This document shows, one piece after another, positions 28,515-37,487 of a stretch of 64,000 nucleotides of DNA (position 1 is its first letter; each line of letters opens with the position of its first letter). Both the position numbers and the translations under genes were made by a program. This DNA is from Thiocapsa roseopersicina. GTDB lineage: Bacteria; Pseudomonadota; Gammaproteobacteria; Chromatiales; Chromatiaceae. The stretch spans positions 124,001-188,000 of the forward strand of contig NZ_FNNZ01000007.1 in NCBI RefSeq assembly GCF_900106925.1, in the 5' to 3' direction. The notes beneath the pieces were generated by a model. It did not search any database. It was not told the origin of the DNA and worked only from the letters and a program-made list of their open reading frames with translations.

Positions 28515-29672
28515 GTGTCGAGAATAGGTCGCGAATGGCTCTTTGCGGCGGTCATCGCCGTCGTCTGCATCGGTTTGTTCTTTCTCGATCTGGCGCCCGA
28601 CCCGCACGCCGAGCGCGGCCTGCATGCCCGCGGCCTGATCACCGCCGTCGACAACAGCGCAGTGCGTACGAACCTGATCATCAAGACAGAAGCCCAGGTC
28701 TTGACGGTCCGTTTGCTGGACGGGCCGTCCAAGGGGGAGGAGATCGCCGTCACCAACATGCTCACCGGCAAGCTCGAGCTCGACGAATTCTACGAAGCCG
28801 GCGCAATCGTGCTGGTCGAGTACGACATGCTCGACGGCAAGCCGAGCCACGGGATGGCCCGGGGACACTATCGGCTACAGATGCAGCTCCTGCTCATCGG
28901 GATCTTCGTTGCACTCCTGATCGCCGTCGCCGGGGTCACCGGGCTCAAGGCCGCGCTCTCCTTCATCTTCGCCGCGCTGGTGCTTTGGAAGCTCTATTTC
29001 CCGCTCCTGCTCCTCGGCTACGCGCCGATCCCGACGGGTCTCGCCATCGTCGCCGTGCTGACCGGCGTCATCACCTTCTCGGTCGGCGGTCTGACTCGCC
29101 GCGGCATCGCGACCTTCTCCGGGTCCATGCTCGGCGTCCTGCTCACCTGCGCACTCGCCGTCTGGTTCGCGCATGCCTTCAATCTGCACGGCGCCATCCG
29201 CCCCTTCGCCGAATCGCTCCTGTACGCGGGCTATTACGAGCTGCGTCTCACCGACATCTTCATCGCCAGCGTCTTCATCGCCTCGTCCGGTGCGGTCATG
29301 GATCTGGCGATGGACATCGCCGCGAGCATGGAGGAGATCAAGCAGAGCAAGCCCGAAATCGGACCGGTCGAGCATATCGCGTCCGGGCTGCGCATCGGTC
29401 GCGCCGTCATCGGCACCATGACCACGACCCTGCTGCTGGCCTATTCGAGCAGCCACATCTGCATGTTCCTGCTGTTCATGGCAAAGGGTCTGCCGGCGCA
29501 GAATATCCTGAACGCCCCCTTCGTCGCCGCCGAGATCCTCAACATCCTGGTCGGCAGCTTCGGACTCATCACGGTCGCCCCCTTTACCGCCTTGGTCGCG
29601 GGCCTGCTCTATCGGGCGAAGAGCGGAGGGCTGGATACGCTCGGGCGGGTCTGCCGCAACGACGCGACCTGA
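28515..29672 (+). CDS. YibE/F-like membrane protein
   Basis: Membrane protein of 385 residues. An N-terminal hydrophobic anchor (FAAVIAVVCIGLFFLDLAP) is followed by an extracytoplasmic beta domain of about 90 residues, then about seven to eight helices with conserved polar spots (SSGAVMDLAMDIAASMEEI, TMTTTLLLAYSSSH). This order matches the YibE/F family, whose transport or signalling role is unknown. The GTG at 28515 gives the natural start MSRIGREWLF. It may share a transcript with the HAD phosphatase downstream, although a -10-like box lies between them. Confidence 0.85.
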   Translation: MSRIGREWLFAAVIAVVCIGLFFLDLAPDPHAERGLHARGLITAVDNSAVRTNLIIKTEAQVLTVRLLDGPSKGEEIAVTNMLTGKLELDEFYEAGAIVLVEYDMLDGKPSHGMARGHYRLQMQLLLIGIFVALLIAVAGVTGLKAALSFIFAALVLWKLYFPLLLLGYAPIPTGLAIVAVLTGVITFSVGGLTRRGIATFSGSMLGVLLTCALAVWFAHAFNLHGAIRPFAESLLYAGYYELRLTDIFIASVFIASSGAVMDLAMDIAASMEEIKQSKPEIGPVEHIASGLRIGRAVIGTMTTTLLLAYSSSHICMFLLFMAKGLPAQNILNAPFVAAEILNILVGSFGLITVAPFTALVAGLLYRAKSGGLDTLGRVCRNDAT

Positions 29673-29712
29673 CCGTCGGACAGATCGGGGGCGACCCGAC
29701 GGGGCGAATCGC

Positions 29713-29718
29713 TATAAT
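29713..29718 (+). promoter_or_regulatory. -10-like box before the HAD gene
   Basis: A perfect TATAAT lies 55 bases upstream of the HAD gene start in otherwise GC-rich sequence. No -35 box is found at the right spacing, so it is only a candidate promoter. Confidence 0.35.
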
Positions 29719-29772
29719 TCGACCGCACGGCTACCTGTTTTCCGTTTCGCCCTGTCCGGCGAGGAGTGATGC

Positions 29773-30597
29773 ATGGCAGGGCTTCCCGCCCGAATTGTTC
29801 GCGACTCCAGACTCCTGCTGCTGGATTTCGATGGCGTCGTCACGACCGAAGCCGAGGACGTCGGACTCAAAGCCCAGACCCTGTCGGTCTTCGCGGCGAT
29901 CGGCGCACAGTTCGGCGAACGTGCACTGAAGATGGTGCGACTCGCCGGCCGCGCGATCTACGATGCGGGCGGAAGCCTGCAGCTCGGGCCGCTCCTCTAC
30001 CATGCGGCGAAGCTGCTCAAGCCCGTCGATGCGCCGATAGAGCCGACGCTCGCAAGGCTCATCGCCGCCTGCACGGACAGCCTCGACTATCGGGGAATCG
30101 CTCCCGCGGGCGAGAATCTCCGGGAGGCTCTCGCGCGACTGAAGGAACGGGGAATCGAGGTCGCGATCCTGACCAACGGTGTCCGCGAGAACGTCTTCCG
30201 GGTGCTCGCACTCAAGGGCCTGACGGAGATGTTCCCGCCCGAGCACATCTTCGATGCCATCTCGACGCTGGACAAACACGGCAAGCTGCATCCGAAACCC
30301 GATCCGAAAGGCTACCAGTTCGTGCTCAGGGAATTGGGCGTCGAGCCCGGATCCTGCATCGTCGTCGACAACAGCCGGAAGAATGTCCGCGCGGCAAAAC
30401 GCGAGGTCGGGTGCGGCGGAGTCATCTACATCGGCAACAGCCTCAAGGCCAAAGACCGCAAGGTGATCGACCATCTGTCGCCCTCGTTCGTGCATCTCAT
30501 GGACGAGATCGTCACCGTGCTCGGGCGAGCCGATATCGTCGAGCCCGGACGCATCGGCCTGCCCCTCGACGAGCACATATCGGCGCCTGTCGATTAG
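29773..30597 (+). CDS. HAD-family phosphatase
   Basis: Soluble HAD hydrolase of 274 residues. Motif I LDFDGV carries the nucleophile D18 and D20. Motif II is ILTNG, motif III the Lys in LHPKPDPKGYQ, and motif IV is VVDNSRKNV. The region between motifs I and II is a helical cap of about 110 residues, as in phosphoglycolate phosphatase-like enzymes. The substrate cannot be inferred from sequence or neighbours. Confidence 0.88.
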   Translation: MAGLPARIVRDSRLLLLDFDGVVTTEAEDVGLKAQTLSVFAAIGAQFGERALKMVRLAGRAIYDAGGSLQLGPLLYHAAKLLKPVDAPIEPTLARLIAACTDSLDYRGIAPAGENLREALARLKERGIEVAILTNGVRENVFRVLALKGLTEMFPPEHIFDAISTLDKHGKLHPKPDPKGYQFVLRELGVEPGSCIVVDNSRKNVRAAKREVGCGGVIYIGNSLKAKDRKVIDHLSPSFVHLMDEIVTVLGRADIVEPGRIGLPLDEHISAPVD

Positions 30598-30947
30598 ACT
30601 GCTGCCGCAACCGCATGCGGAGTCGCATATGCAGCCCCTGATCGCGGCCGCGATCACATCGGTCGGCGTTGCCGGGAACCCGCCTGCTGCGTCGACGCGA
30701 CAAGGCCAGCTGCATCGCGGTTGACGGCAACGGCAGGGAGTATTCGCAGACCGGCCAGGCCGTTCGCGGTACCCTTAGTCAGGCTTCGGGCCGAGGGATC
30801 GCCGGTTCGCGATGGCGGCTCCGATCCAGACTCGAGTGTCGACCCCGACCTGCCCGGTATCGATCGGGACGATTCACTTTTGACCTTTTCCCGTGCTCGG
30901 CCGACAGAATCGACTGTCCCGGCACCGATAATCAGAGAGCAATCACG
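30598..30947. other. Gap without recognised gene
   Basis: About 350 bases between the HAD gene and a 55-residue protein. Frames in it are Arg-rich shadows. A GATAAT at about 30928 could be a -10 box for the downstream gene, but no matching -35 box was seen. Confidence 0.4.
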
Positions 30948-31115
30948 ATGGCCAAGACAAACTACGCGTTCGAAAAGCGTCAGCGCGACCTCCAAAAGAA
31001 GCAGAAGAAAGAGGAGAAACAGAAGCGCAAGGCCGAGCACACCGGCAATCAACCTCAAGGCTCCGAGGCCGGCTCGCCGGAGACGGACACCGACACGGAT
31101 CAACAACCCGACTGA
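30948..31115 (+). CDS. Small Lys/Glu-rich conserved protein, 55 residues
   Basis: Highly charged peptide starting MAKTNYAFEKRQRDLQKKQK, followed by a Lys/Glu-rich helix and an acidic Thr/Asp tail. Very similar short proteins (MAKTNYxFEKRQ...) are widespread in proteobacteria; their function is unknown. The conserved start makes this a real gene despite its size. Confidence 0.82.
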   Translation: MAKTNYAFEKRQRDLQKKQKKEEKQKRKAEHTGNQPQGSEAGSPETDTDTDQQPD

Positions 31116-31284
31116 ATCGAGCGGCGGGCCATTCGGACCTGCCCACCGCTGCACGGATTGACGCCAAGGCTTCTCCACGGGATGACGACATCCCTTACAG
31201 CCGCCGAGGACGGCGCATCTCGCGCAGGTACGAGGCGCCGTCCGACGGGTTACACTCGCGCCGCCCAACAAGGATCATCACGGC

Positions 31285-32580
31285 ATGTCACTCCCCTTTC
31301 GAGAGCATCCGCTCCGTCACACCGTCACCGACGAGCTGCACGCCCGCACCTTCGAACCCCTGCGCGCACCGGAACGCGTCTCCTATCTCGCCGCGGTCTC
31401 GGGCGAGCGCGGGAGCGGTCGCAACGTCGAGCACCTGAAGCGACTCCTCGCCCACTACGGGCTGCCGGTCCCGGAGACGGTCGATCAGCATTATTGGATC
31501 GACTTGGGACCCATGCGGCTGCGCTGGGAACGTCATACCGAGTTCGTCACCTACACCTTCAGCAAGCGCGGCGCCTTCGAGCACCCCTTTGCCGATCCCC
31601 TGCTCGACGAGCTGCCGCAGGATTGGCTGCGCGACCTGCCCGGCGAGGTGATCACCGCCACCTCGCTCGCCATCGAGACCTGCGATCTGCCCGAACGCAC
31701 CAACGAGGAGCTGGTCGCGCTCTTCGACGGCAATCCCGTCATCGGCTCGGAGGTGGTGGGCGGTGCAGGGCGCGCCTGGTCGGACCACAAGATTCATGCG
31801 GATGGGTACTCCTGGGTCCTCCTGCGCGACTGCGGTCTGTCCGACAATCAGGCCGGACGACTGGCCAAGCGCGTTTTGGAGATCAACGCTTACCGAGGCA
31901 TGGCTCTGCTCGGGTTCCCCTTGGCACGGGGAGTGTCCGGACCCCTCAGCGAAGCCGATCGTCGCTTGGCGATGGTGGCATTACGCCTGTCGAGTCAGGG
32001 CGCGTCCGGCCAGCCGGCCTTCGAGAACGAGCTGCTCGCCGAGTTGACCAGCCTTGCGGCGGAGATCGAGGCAGTCTCGGCCCGAACCACCTATCGCTTC
32101 GATGCCTCGCGTGCCTATTATCAGATGATCCAGCAGCGTCTCGATCAGCTGCGCCAAAACCGGATCGAAGGCTTGCAGACCCTGTCGGAGTTCCTCGACG
32201 CGCGCTTGGCGCCCGCCATCGCGACCTGCGAATCGACCCAACGGCGTCAACATGACTTGGCCGAGCGCGCGGCCCGTATCACGAGTCTCTTGCGCGCGCG
32301 TGTCGATGTCTCGCTGCAGGAGCAAAACCGTCGGCTCCTGGAGTCCATGGATCGCCGCGCTCAGATGCAGGTGCGCCTGCAGGAGACCGTCGAAGGGCTG
32401 TCCGTAATCGCGATCGGCTACTACGGCGTCGGCCTCATCGGATACGCGCTCAAGGGTCTGGAAAGCGGCGGCTTTCCGATCGACGCGGGCTTGTGGATGG
32501 GCATCGCCCTGCCCTTCGTGATCGGCTTTGCCTGGTTCGGACTCCGGCGCATCAAAAAACGCTTGAGCGGGTCGACCTGA
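31285..32580 (+). CDS. DUF3422 membrane-anchored protein
   Basis: Protein of 431 residues with the DUF3422 start (FREHPLRHTVTDELHARTFEPL). The middle is a long helical region, and two hydrophobic helices end it (about 375-395 and 403-425), so the bulk faces the cytoplasm with a C-terminal anchor. The family is conserved in proteobacteria without assigned function. It is convergent with cobD. Confidence 0.88.
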   Translation: MSLPFREHPLRHTVTDELHARTFEPLRAPERVSYLAAVSGERGSGRNVEHLKRLLAHYGLPVPETVDQHYWIDLGPMRLRWERHTEFVTYTFSKRGAFEHPFADPLLDELPQDWLRDLPGEVITATSLAIETCDLPERTNEELVALFDGNPVIGSEVVGGAGRAWSDHKIHADGYSWVLLRDCGLSDNQAGRLAKRVLEINAYRGMALLGFPLARGVSGPLSEADRRLAMVALRLSSQGASGQPAFENELLAELTSLAAEIEAVSARTTYRFDASRAYYQMIQQRLDQLRQNRIEGLQTLSEFLDARLAPAIATCESTQRRQHDLAERAARITSLLRARVDVSLQEQNRRLLESMDRRAQMQVRLQETVEGLSVIAIGYYGVGLIGYALKGLESGGFPIDAGLWMGIALPFVIGFAWFGLRRIKKRLSGST

Positions 32581-32614
32581 TCGGTGGAGGGTTTGAACGG
32601 CCGGGGCGGGGTGC

Positions 32615-33580
32615 TCACCAGGGCATGAGCAAGCGCAGCGGCGCAACCGCCAAACCGAGCAGCAGCGCCAGGAGTGCCGCGACCAGGATCAGACGCAAGG
32701 CGCTGTTCAGGTGTCCGGCATCGAGATCCGCCGGCCAGTCGGTGTCGCCCATGTAGGCTTCAGTCACCAAGGTGCCGCCGTAACGGATGGGGCCGACCAG
32801 ACGCACCCGCAGCGCACCGGCGCAGGCAGCCTCGCCCCAGCCCGAGTTCGGGCTGGGGAGCATGGCGTGATAGTCGCGCGCGGCTCGGAAGACCAGCCGC
32901 GGGTGTAGCTTGAGCAGTGCCGCAGCGGCCGCGATCAAGGGGACCGAGAGCCGGGCCGGGAGCCAATGGACGAGATCATCGGAGCGCGCCGCGGCCCAGC
33001 CGAAACGACCGTAGCGCTCGTTCTTGTAGCCGACCATCGAATCCAGGCTCGACACCGCCTTCACCAGGATCAGACCCGGAAGCCCGAAGAGACAAAGCGC
33101 CCACAGGGGCGTCAGGACCCCGTCGGTCAGGTTCTCCGAGAGGCTCTCGATGGTCGCGCGCACGATGCCGTCGCGCTCCAGTTGCTCGGTATCGCGACCG
33201 ACCAGCATCCGCAGCCGGGCACGGGCCTGCGGGAGATCGTCGAGCACTTCGAGCACTCGTCGCCCGTGATCCAGGAGATCGCGGGTGCAGATCAGGCTGT
33301 AGGCGATGAAGACATCCCAGGCGAATGCCGCCCACGGATGCAGCGCGCCGAGACCCGATCGAACGCCCCACCAGGCCGCCAGCGCGCCCCCGACCACCAG
33401 GAACCAATGCAGGACACCGCCGACCCGCCCATTCAGCCCAACGGCAAACAAAAGACGCTCCCAGCCGAGACTCCAGGCCCCGATGACCCGGATCGGGTGG
33501 AGGCGATAGACCGGATCCCCGATCAGGGCATCGAGGAGGCAGGCCGCGAGGACAAGTGCGAGATGCTCAGTCAGTCCCAT
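32615..33580 (-). CDS. cobD: Adenosylcobinamide-phosphate synthase CobD/CbiB
   Basis: Integral membrane enzyme of 321 residues that joins aminopropanol (or its phosphate) to adenosylcobyric acid. The family landmarks LLDALIGDPVYRLHPIRVIG, the SLSENLTDGVLTPL stretch and SLDSMVGYKNERYGRFGWA are visible. Its start overlaps the cbiZ end by 10 bases, so the two are translated together. The pairing with CbiZ makes physiological sense: CbiZ yields the cobyric acid that CobD uses. Confidence 0.95.
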   Translation of the reverse strand: MGLTEHLALVLAACLLDALIGDPVYRLHPIRVIGAWSLGWERLLFAVGLNGRVGGVLHWFLVVGGALAAWWGVRSGLGALHPWAAFAWDVFIAYSLICTRDLLDHGRRVLEVLDDLPQARARLRMLVGRDTEQLERDGIVRATIESLSENLTDGVLTPLWALCLFGLPGLILVKAVSSLDSMVGYKNERYGRFGWAAARSDDLVHWLPARLSVPLIAAAAALLKLHPRLVFRAARDYHAMLPSPNSGWGEAACAGALRVRLVGPIRYGGTLVTEAYMGDTDWPADLDAGHLNSALRLILVAALLALLLGLAVAPLRLLMPW

Positions 33581-34770
33581 TTGTGTGCGAACCCCCGCAC
33601 GACGGCGAGCGCGACCAAGCGCCCTTCCGGCAACGCTTGATGCGGCTCCAGCTCGGCACGCAGCGCGACGAATCGCTCGGGCTTGACCGCGACGGCCGCC
33701 CCGAGCAACGCCGCCTGGTTCAGGATCGCCTCGCGCGCGACCTCGGCATGCAGCACCCCGATGCGCACCAGATCCAGGATCTCGGCCAGACCATAGGCCG
33801 CTGCGGCGCTGTGCGGATCATGGATGATGGCCTGGAGATTCTCGGCGAAGACGGCTGCGTCCGGCGCGTCCAGCTCGGACTCCGCGCAGGCCCGCAGCGC
33901 AGCCTCGTCGCAATCGAAACGGCTCAAGGCCGCGCAGATGGTTCGCCTGAGCTCGGGAACAATGCCGTTCTGAAGCAACAGACAGCGGGTGACGGCGTCA
34001 TGCGTCGCCCGCCCGAGCAGCTCGCCCAGGGTGTTGTGACCGCCCGCCCAGTGACGCTCCCACTCGGCTTCGCGCGCCAGCGGGGCGGCGACGGCGAGCT
34101 GATCGGTCCCGGTGCCGGTCGCCAGACCTGGCGACTGTAGACTCGGCATGCGCAGATCGAGCAAAGCCGTGCTTTTCGCCTCCGTGACCATGGTTGCCGC
34201 ACGAACCATGCACGCGGGCGTGCAGGGGTGATTGATCAGCACCAGGGTGACGATGGTTCCCGAGCCGGAGTCGTCGGGCGGTGGATCGCCGGCGGTCGGG
34301 CCTGCGGATCCGGTCCGCGCCGCCGATTCCCCGGAACGCCCGCGACGGGCGGGACGACTGCCGTCGGCCTCCTCGTGCCAACCGGCCGGATCGCCCGCAC
34401 GGACGGCGTTGCCGGTCACGCCGGCGGTGGCGACCACCGTCACGCGAAGATCCTCCGCATCCGCGTGCGCGACGACCGCGCATTGCATATTGGCGGCGGT
34501 CCCCATGAGGGCCGTCGTCTCGGGCGGAAGCCCGGCCTCGGCGCACGTCCGTGCGTGATAGTCCCGGGCACCGAGACCCAGGACCGTCTCGTAGCGCGCC
34601 AAGTGGGCGACACCCTCGCAACTCTGATGATTCGCGAGATGGGTCAACGAATCGGACATCCCACCGTTCACCCGACAGGTGCCGAGCACACGATGGGGAC
34701 GCGCGAAGGCGACGACGAGATAGCGCCCCTGCCGGTGCAGGGCGTAACGGTCGGTCTCTTCGAGCAGCAT
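33571..34770 (-). CDS. cbiZ: Adenosylcobinamide amidohydrolase CbiZ
   Basis: Salvage enzyme that cleaves the aminopropanol side chain from cobinamide or pseudo-cobamides to give adenosylcobyric acid. CbiZ segments visible include VLGTCRVNGGMSD, HLARYETVLGLGARDY, AANMQCAVVAH and VVATAGVTGNAVRAGDPAG. The 399-residue length exceeds the compact family form: a low-complexity insertion of about 30 residues (Gly/Ser/Ala/Pro-rich) sits in the middle and a helical domain of about 180 residues is added at the C-terminus. It overlaps cobD. No cobalamin riboswitch was found in the 270 bases upstream. Confidence 0.88.
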   Translation of the reverse strand: MLLEETDRYALHRQGRYLVVAFARPHRVLGTCRVNGGMSDSLTHLANHQSCEGVAHLARYETVLGLGARDYHARTCAEAGLPPETTALMGTAANMQCAVVAHADAEDLRVTVVATAGVTGNAVRAGDPAGWHEEADGSRPARRGRSGESAARTGSAGPTAGDPPPDDSGSGTIVTLVLINHPCTPACMVRAATMVTEAKSTALLDLRMPSLQSPGLATGTGTDQLAVAAPLAREAEWERHWAGGHNTLGELLGRATHDAVTRCLLLQNGIVPELRRTICAALSRFDCDEAALRACAESELDAPDAAVFAENLQAIIHDPHSAAAAYGLAEILDLVRIGVLHAEVAREAILNQAALLGAAVAVKPERFVALRAELEPHQALPEGRLVALAVVRGFAHKWD

Positions 34771-35043
34771 GCCGGACCTCGATCACGGGGATATAGAGGG
34801 ATGACCGTCGCGGAACGGGGTCGACGGACGCGCGAGGCTATCGCAAGTGACGGCGCGACCGCAACGACGAGGAGGCGCGTCGGTCCGCAAGGTGTCGGAG
34901 CGAGGGTGTAGACTGTGAGCGCGTCCAAGCAAACACGATAAACCGATACGACGACCCGGTTCGGCACCTCGCCCCGTGATTCGGAGACGCAGCAAGACGG
35001 TCGATCACCGCACCCGCCAACACGGATATCGAGAGCAACGCGC

Positions 35044-35271
35044 ATGGGAAAGCATGAGACGAAGACCTGTCCGCGCTGCGGATCGAGCTTCGAATGCAAA
35101 GCGAACCGCGTCGAGCGATGCGGCTGCCTGAGCGTCGCACTCACCGCGGAGGCGCTGGAGTATCTCGGCGACCGGTATCGGGACTGTCTATGCGTCGCCT
35201 GTCTGGAGCAGGTCAATCGCTTGTGCAGCAAACAGAGCGCGCCGGACGCGGATCACCAAGCGGCCGACTGA
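35044..35271 (+). CDS. Cysteine-rich CWC-family small protein
   Basis: 75 residues with ordered cysteines: CPRCGSSFECKA, then CGC, then CLCVACLEQV and a further Cys. This pattern matches the cysteine-rich CWC family, probably a small zinc-binding protein. Function unknown. It lies divergent from cbiZ. Confidence 0.8.
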   Translation: MGKHETKTCPRCGSSFECKANRVERCGCLSVALTAEALEYLGDRYRDCLCVACLEQVNRLCSKQSAPDADHQAAD

Positions 35272-35449
35272 CATCGAGCGACGCGAACGCCGATCGCGCG
35301 AATGCGCAGATGGAGACGGCAGGCTACATGCGCGGATCGGGCGATGCTAGACTCGAAAAACCGCGTTGTTTCACGCCTGTCGCGCGCCTTTCGCCTCGGT
35401 ATGCAGGCGGTCGATCGCGCGTGCGCTCGGGGAGCCTAGGCGAAAGACC

Positions 35450-36529
35450 ATGTCATCTGCTTCGAAAAACCCGATTGCACTCGCCCTGGCGGTGATCCTC
35501 TGCGCCGTCGGCTTTCAGGTCGATCCGCTCCTTGCGGAAACCGCAGCGACACCCAAAGCAGGCGGCGACCTCGCGTTCTGGGAGGAGCTTGCCTTCTGGG
35601 AGACCATCAAAGACAGCAAGGATCCTTCCGAATTCGAGGCCTACCTGGCGGCCTATCCGGACGGGCGCTTTGCACGTCTCGCCGAGATACGCATCAGGTC
35701 GCTGAACGGCCGACCGCCCGGGGACACCGAGAACGCGACCATCCCGCCCGAACCGACGCGCAACGCCGAGGCGAACACTGACGATCGGCCGACCGACGTG
35801 GTCACGACCACAGCGCAAGGCACCTTCCGCGACTGCGATCTGTGCCCGCTGATGGTCGCGGTGCCTGCAGGTACATTCATCATGGGTTCGGACCGACACC
35901 GCCCGGACGAAAAACCCGAACATGCAGTCACCTTTGCAGAACCCTTCGCGATCGGTGTCTACGAGGTCACCCTGGCCGAATGGGACGCCTGTCTACGCGA
36001 GGGCGGTTGCTGGTTCAGCCCGGAGGAAGGCGCCGGCAGTGAGTTGCCCGTCGGCAATGTGAGCTGGGACGATGCGCAAGCCTACACCGCTTGGCTGAGC
36101 AACAAGACCGGGCAATCCTACCGGCTGCCGAGCGAGGCGGAGTGGGAGTATGCCGCAGGCGGCGGGTCGACAACCGCCTTCTGGTGGGGCGACGACGCCG
36201 GGACAGGCAACGCCAACTGCAGCGATTGCGGCACTCGGCGGGACGCAAGCGGGCCGTCCCCGGCCGGATCCTTCGCGCCCAATCCATTCGGGCTCCACGA
36301 TGTCCACGGCAACCTCTGGGAATGGACCATGGACTGCGTGAATCGCTCCTACGAGGGGGCGCCGGCCGACGGCTCGGCCTGGCTTCGCGGAGACTGCGTC
36401 GCCCGGATGCTGCGCGGCGGCAGTTGGAACCTGGAGTCTGAGTACATGCGCACGACGCGCCGCAATCATTACGATCGCGACGTGCGCTATTACCTGCACG
36501 GTTTTCGGGTCGCGCGCTCCCTGCCCTAA
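35450..36529 (+). CDS. Secreted FGE/SUMF1-fold protein
   Basis: Protein of 359 residues with an N-terminal signal peptide (IALALAVILCAVGF). A duplicated LAFWE segment leads into a WETIKDSKDPSEFEAYLAAYPDG repeat-like motif, given here in parts, which often precedes this domain. The C-terminal two thirds is the formylglycine-generating-enzyme (SUMF1) fold: PAGTFIMGSD, YEVTLAEWDACL, NVSWDDAQAYTAWL, YRLPSEAEWEYAA, GLHDVHGNLWEW and LRGGSWN. The copper-binding Cys pair needed for true FGE activity is not evident, so it is more likely a binding or regulatory domain. The ATG at 35450 precedes the signal peptide, with AGG about 9 bases upstream. The stop codon lies in a dispersed repeat. Confidence 0.86.
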   Translation: MSSASKNPIALALAVILCAVGFQVDPLLAETAATPKAGGDLAFWEELAFWETIKDSKDPSEFEAYLAAYPDGRFARLAEIRIRSLNGRPPGDTENATIPPEPTRNAEANTDDRPTDVVTTTAQGTFRDCDLCPLMVAVPAGTFIMGSDRHRPDEKPEHAVTFAEPFAIGVYEVTLAEWDACLREGGCWFSPEEGAGSELPVGNVSWDDAQAYTAWLSNKTGQSYRLPSEAEWEYAAGGGSTTAFWWGDDAGTGNANCSDCGTRRDASGPSPAGSFAPNPFGLHDVHGNLWEWTMDCVNRSYEGAPADGSAWLRGDCVARMLRGGSWNLESEYMRTTRRNHYDRDVRYYLHGFRVARSLP

Positions 36530-36613
36530 ACCGCGCCCGGTGCGGTATGCGTCATGTGTCGGAGTAGCTTGGCCGCGCCGGCTCCGACGACTGTCGGAGC
36601 CGGCGCGGTTTAA
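36527..36613. repeat. Dispersed TAAACCGCG repeat, copy 5
   Basis: An 87-base unit from TAAACCGCGCCC to GGCGCGGTTTAA with an internal hairpin (GCCGGCTCCGAC / GTCGGAGCCGGC). It is clearly a sister of copy 3. It supplies the TAA stop of the FGE-fold gene and lies between that gene and the convergent SH3/DUF4399 gene. Confidence 0.88.
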
Positions 36614-36644
36614 TACCGGTGCGATTGGATCATCAAACGGACAA

Positions 36645-37313
36645 TCAGGGCACGGTCACGGTAATCCGCTCGGACATGACCGGCGGCGTATGAGGAACGT
36701 GATTCGCATCGCCGAGCAACAATTGCAGTGTGTGCTCGCCCTTGGGTAAGACCAGGTGATACTCGGTCTGACCTCGGCCGAAATGGATAAAGTTGTCGCT
36801 TGCCGGGATCGGCTGATCGAGCGGCGGCAGATCCGTATCGATCAGTAAGTGATGATGACCTGTGTGCTCCTTGTCCACCCCTGCCGGAGCCGTTCCCATC
36901 CCGTGCAGACCGAACAAGACGACGAAATCACCCCCGGGGATCACCTCACCGTTCTGCGGCCAGATGATGTAGGCGAATGCTGCCTCGGGCGCCTCGGTCG
37001 GCCCGCCCGTCAAGCTGGGGACACCGGACTCCAAGGCGCCGTCACCGTCGCCGGATTCGAGCAACTTTCCGTAGACAAAACCCATCTGGCCGCTGTTCAA
37101 ACGCACCTGGTGCCAATTGCCCCCGGCCGCGCTGCCGATCACCCGCACACGACTGCCCTCCTTGAGATAACCGATCTTCTGCGAATTGGTGGTCGGCGCC
37201 GCCCGGATATTGGAGTTGGTCGTTGCCTGGTACATCTTTCCGCCTTCTTGGGCGTCGAGCGGGAGGGTCAAGAAAAACGACACGATCGCGACGAGGATCA
37301 GGCTTCGTTTCAT
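36645..37313 (-). CDS. Secreted SH3-like and DUF4399 protein
   Basis: Protein of 222 residues from the ATG at 37313. A signal peptide (KRSLILVAIVSFFLTLPLDAQ) is followed by a bacterial SH3-like domain (NIRAAPTTNSQKIGYLKEGS, about residues 30-90) and a C-terminal DUF4399 domain (HTGHHHLLIDTDLPP, then FGRGQTEYHLVLPKG). The His cluster HTGHHH may bind metal. It should be periplasmic; the function is unknown. It stands alone. Confidence 0.84.
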   Translation of the reverse strand: MKRSLILVAIVSFFLTLPLDAQEGGKMYQATTNSNIRAAPTTNSQKIGYLKEGSRVRVIGSAAGGNWHQVRLNSGQMGFVYGKLLESGDGDGALESGVPSLTGGPTEAPEAAFAYIIWPQNGEVIPGGDFVVLFGLHGMGTAPAGVDKEHTGHHHLLIDTDLPPLDQPIPASDNFIHFGRGQTEYHLVLPKGEHTLQLLLGDANHVPHTPPVMSERITVTVP

Positions 37314-37487
37314 GGATTGGCTCCTATGATCACGGGCACGGGCGGACATGTGCGTGTCGAGACGGCAGCGGGGAAGCGCACGCAACGCGCTTCGCTGCTT
37401 TGAGCCTAGTCCGGGGTATTCGGAACAACAACCCCGAGAACAGCGCGTCATTCGGTCTGAATGAAACGCGATTGAACGACACGCGAC

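Noticed and set aside
34771-35043. Cobalamin riboswitch upstream of cbiZ-cobD
   Set aside because: No B12-box-like sequence or matching stems were found on the minus strand.
36300-36613. Diversity-generating retroelement target at the FGE-fold C-terminus
   Set aside because: FGE folds are common targets, but no reverse transcriptase or template repeat is in the window, and the adjacent repeat belongs to the dispersed family.
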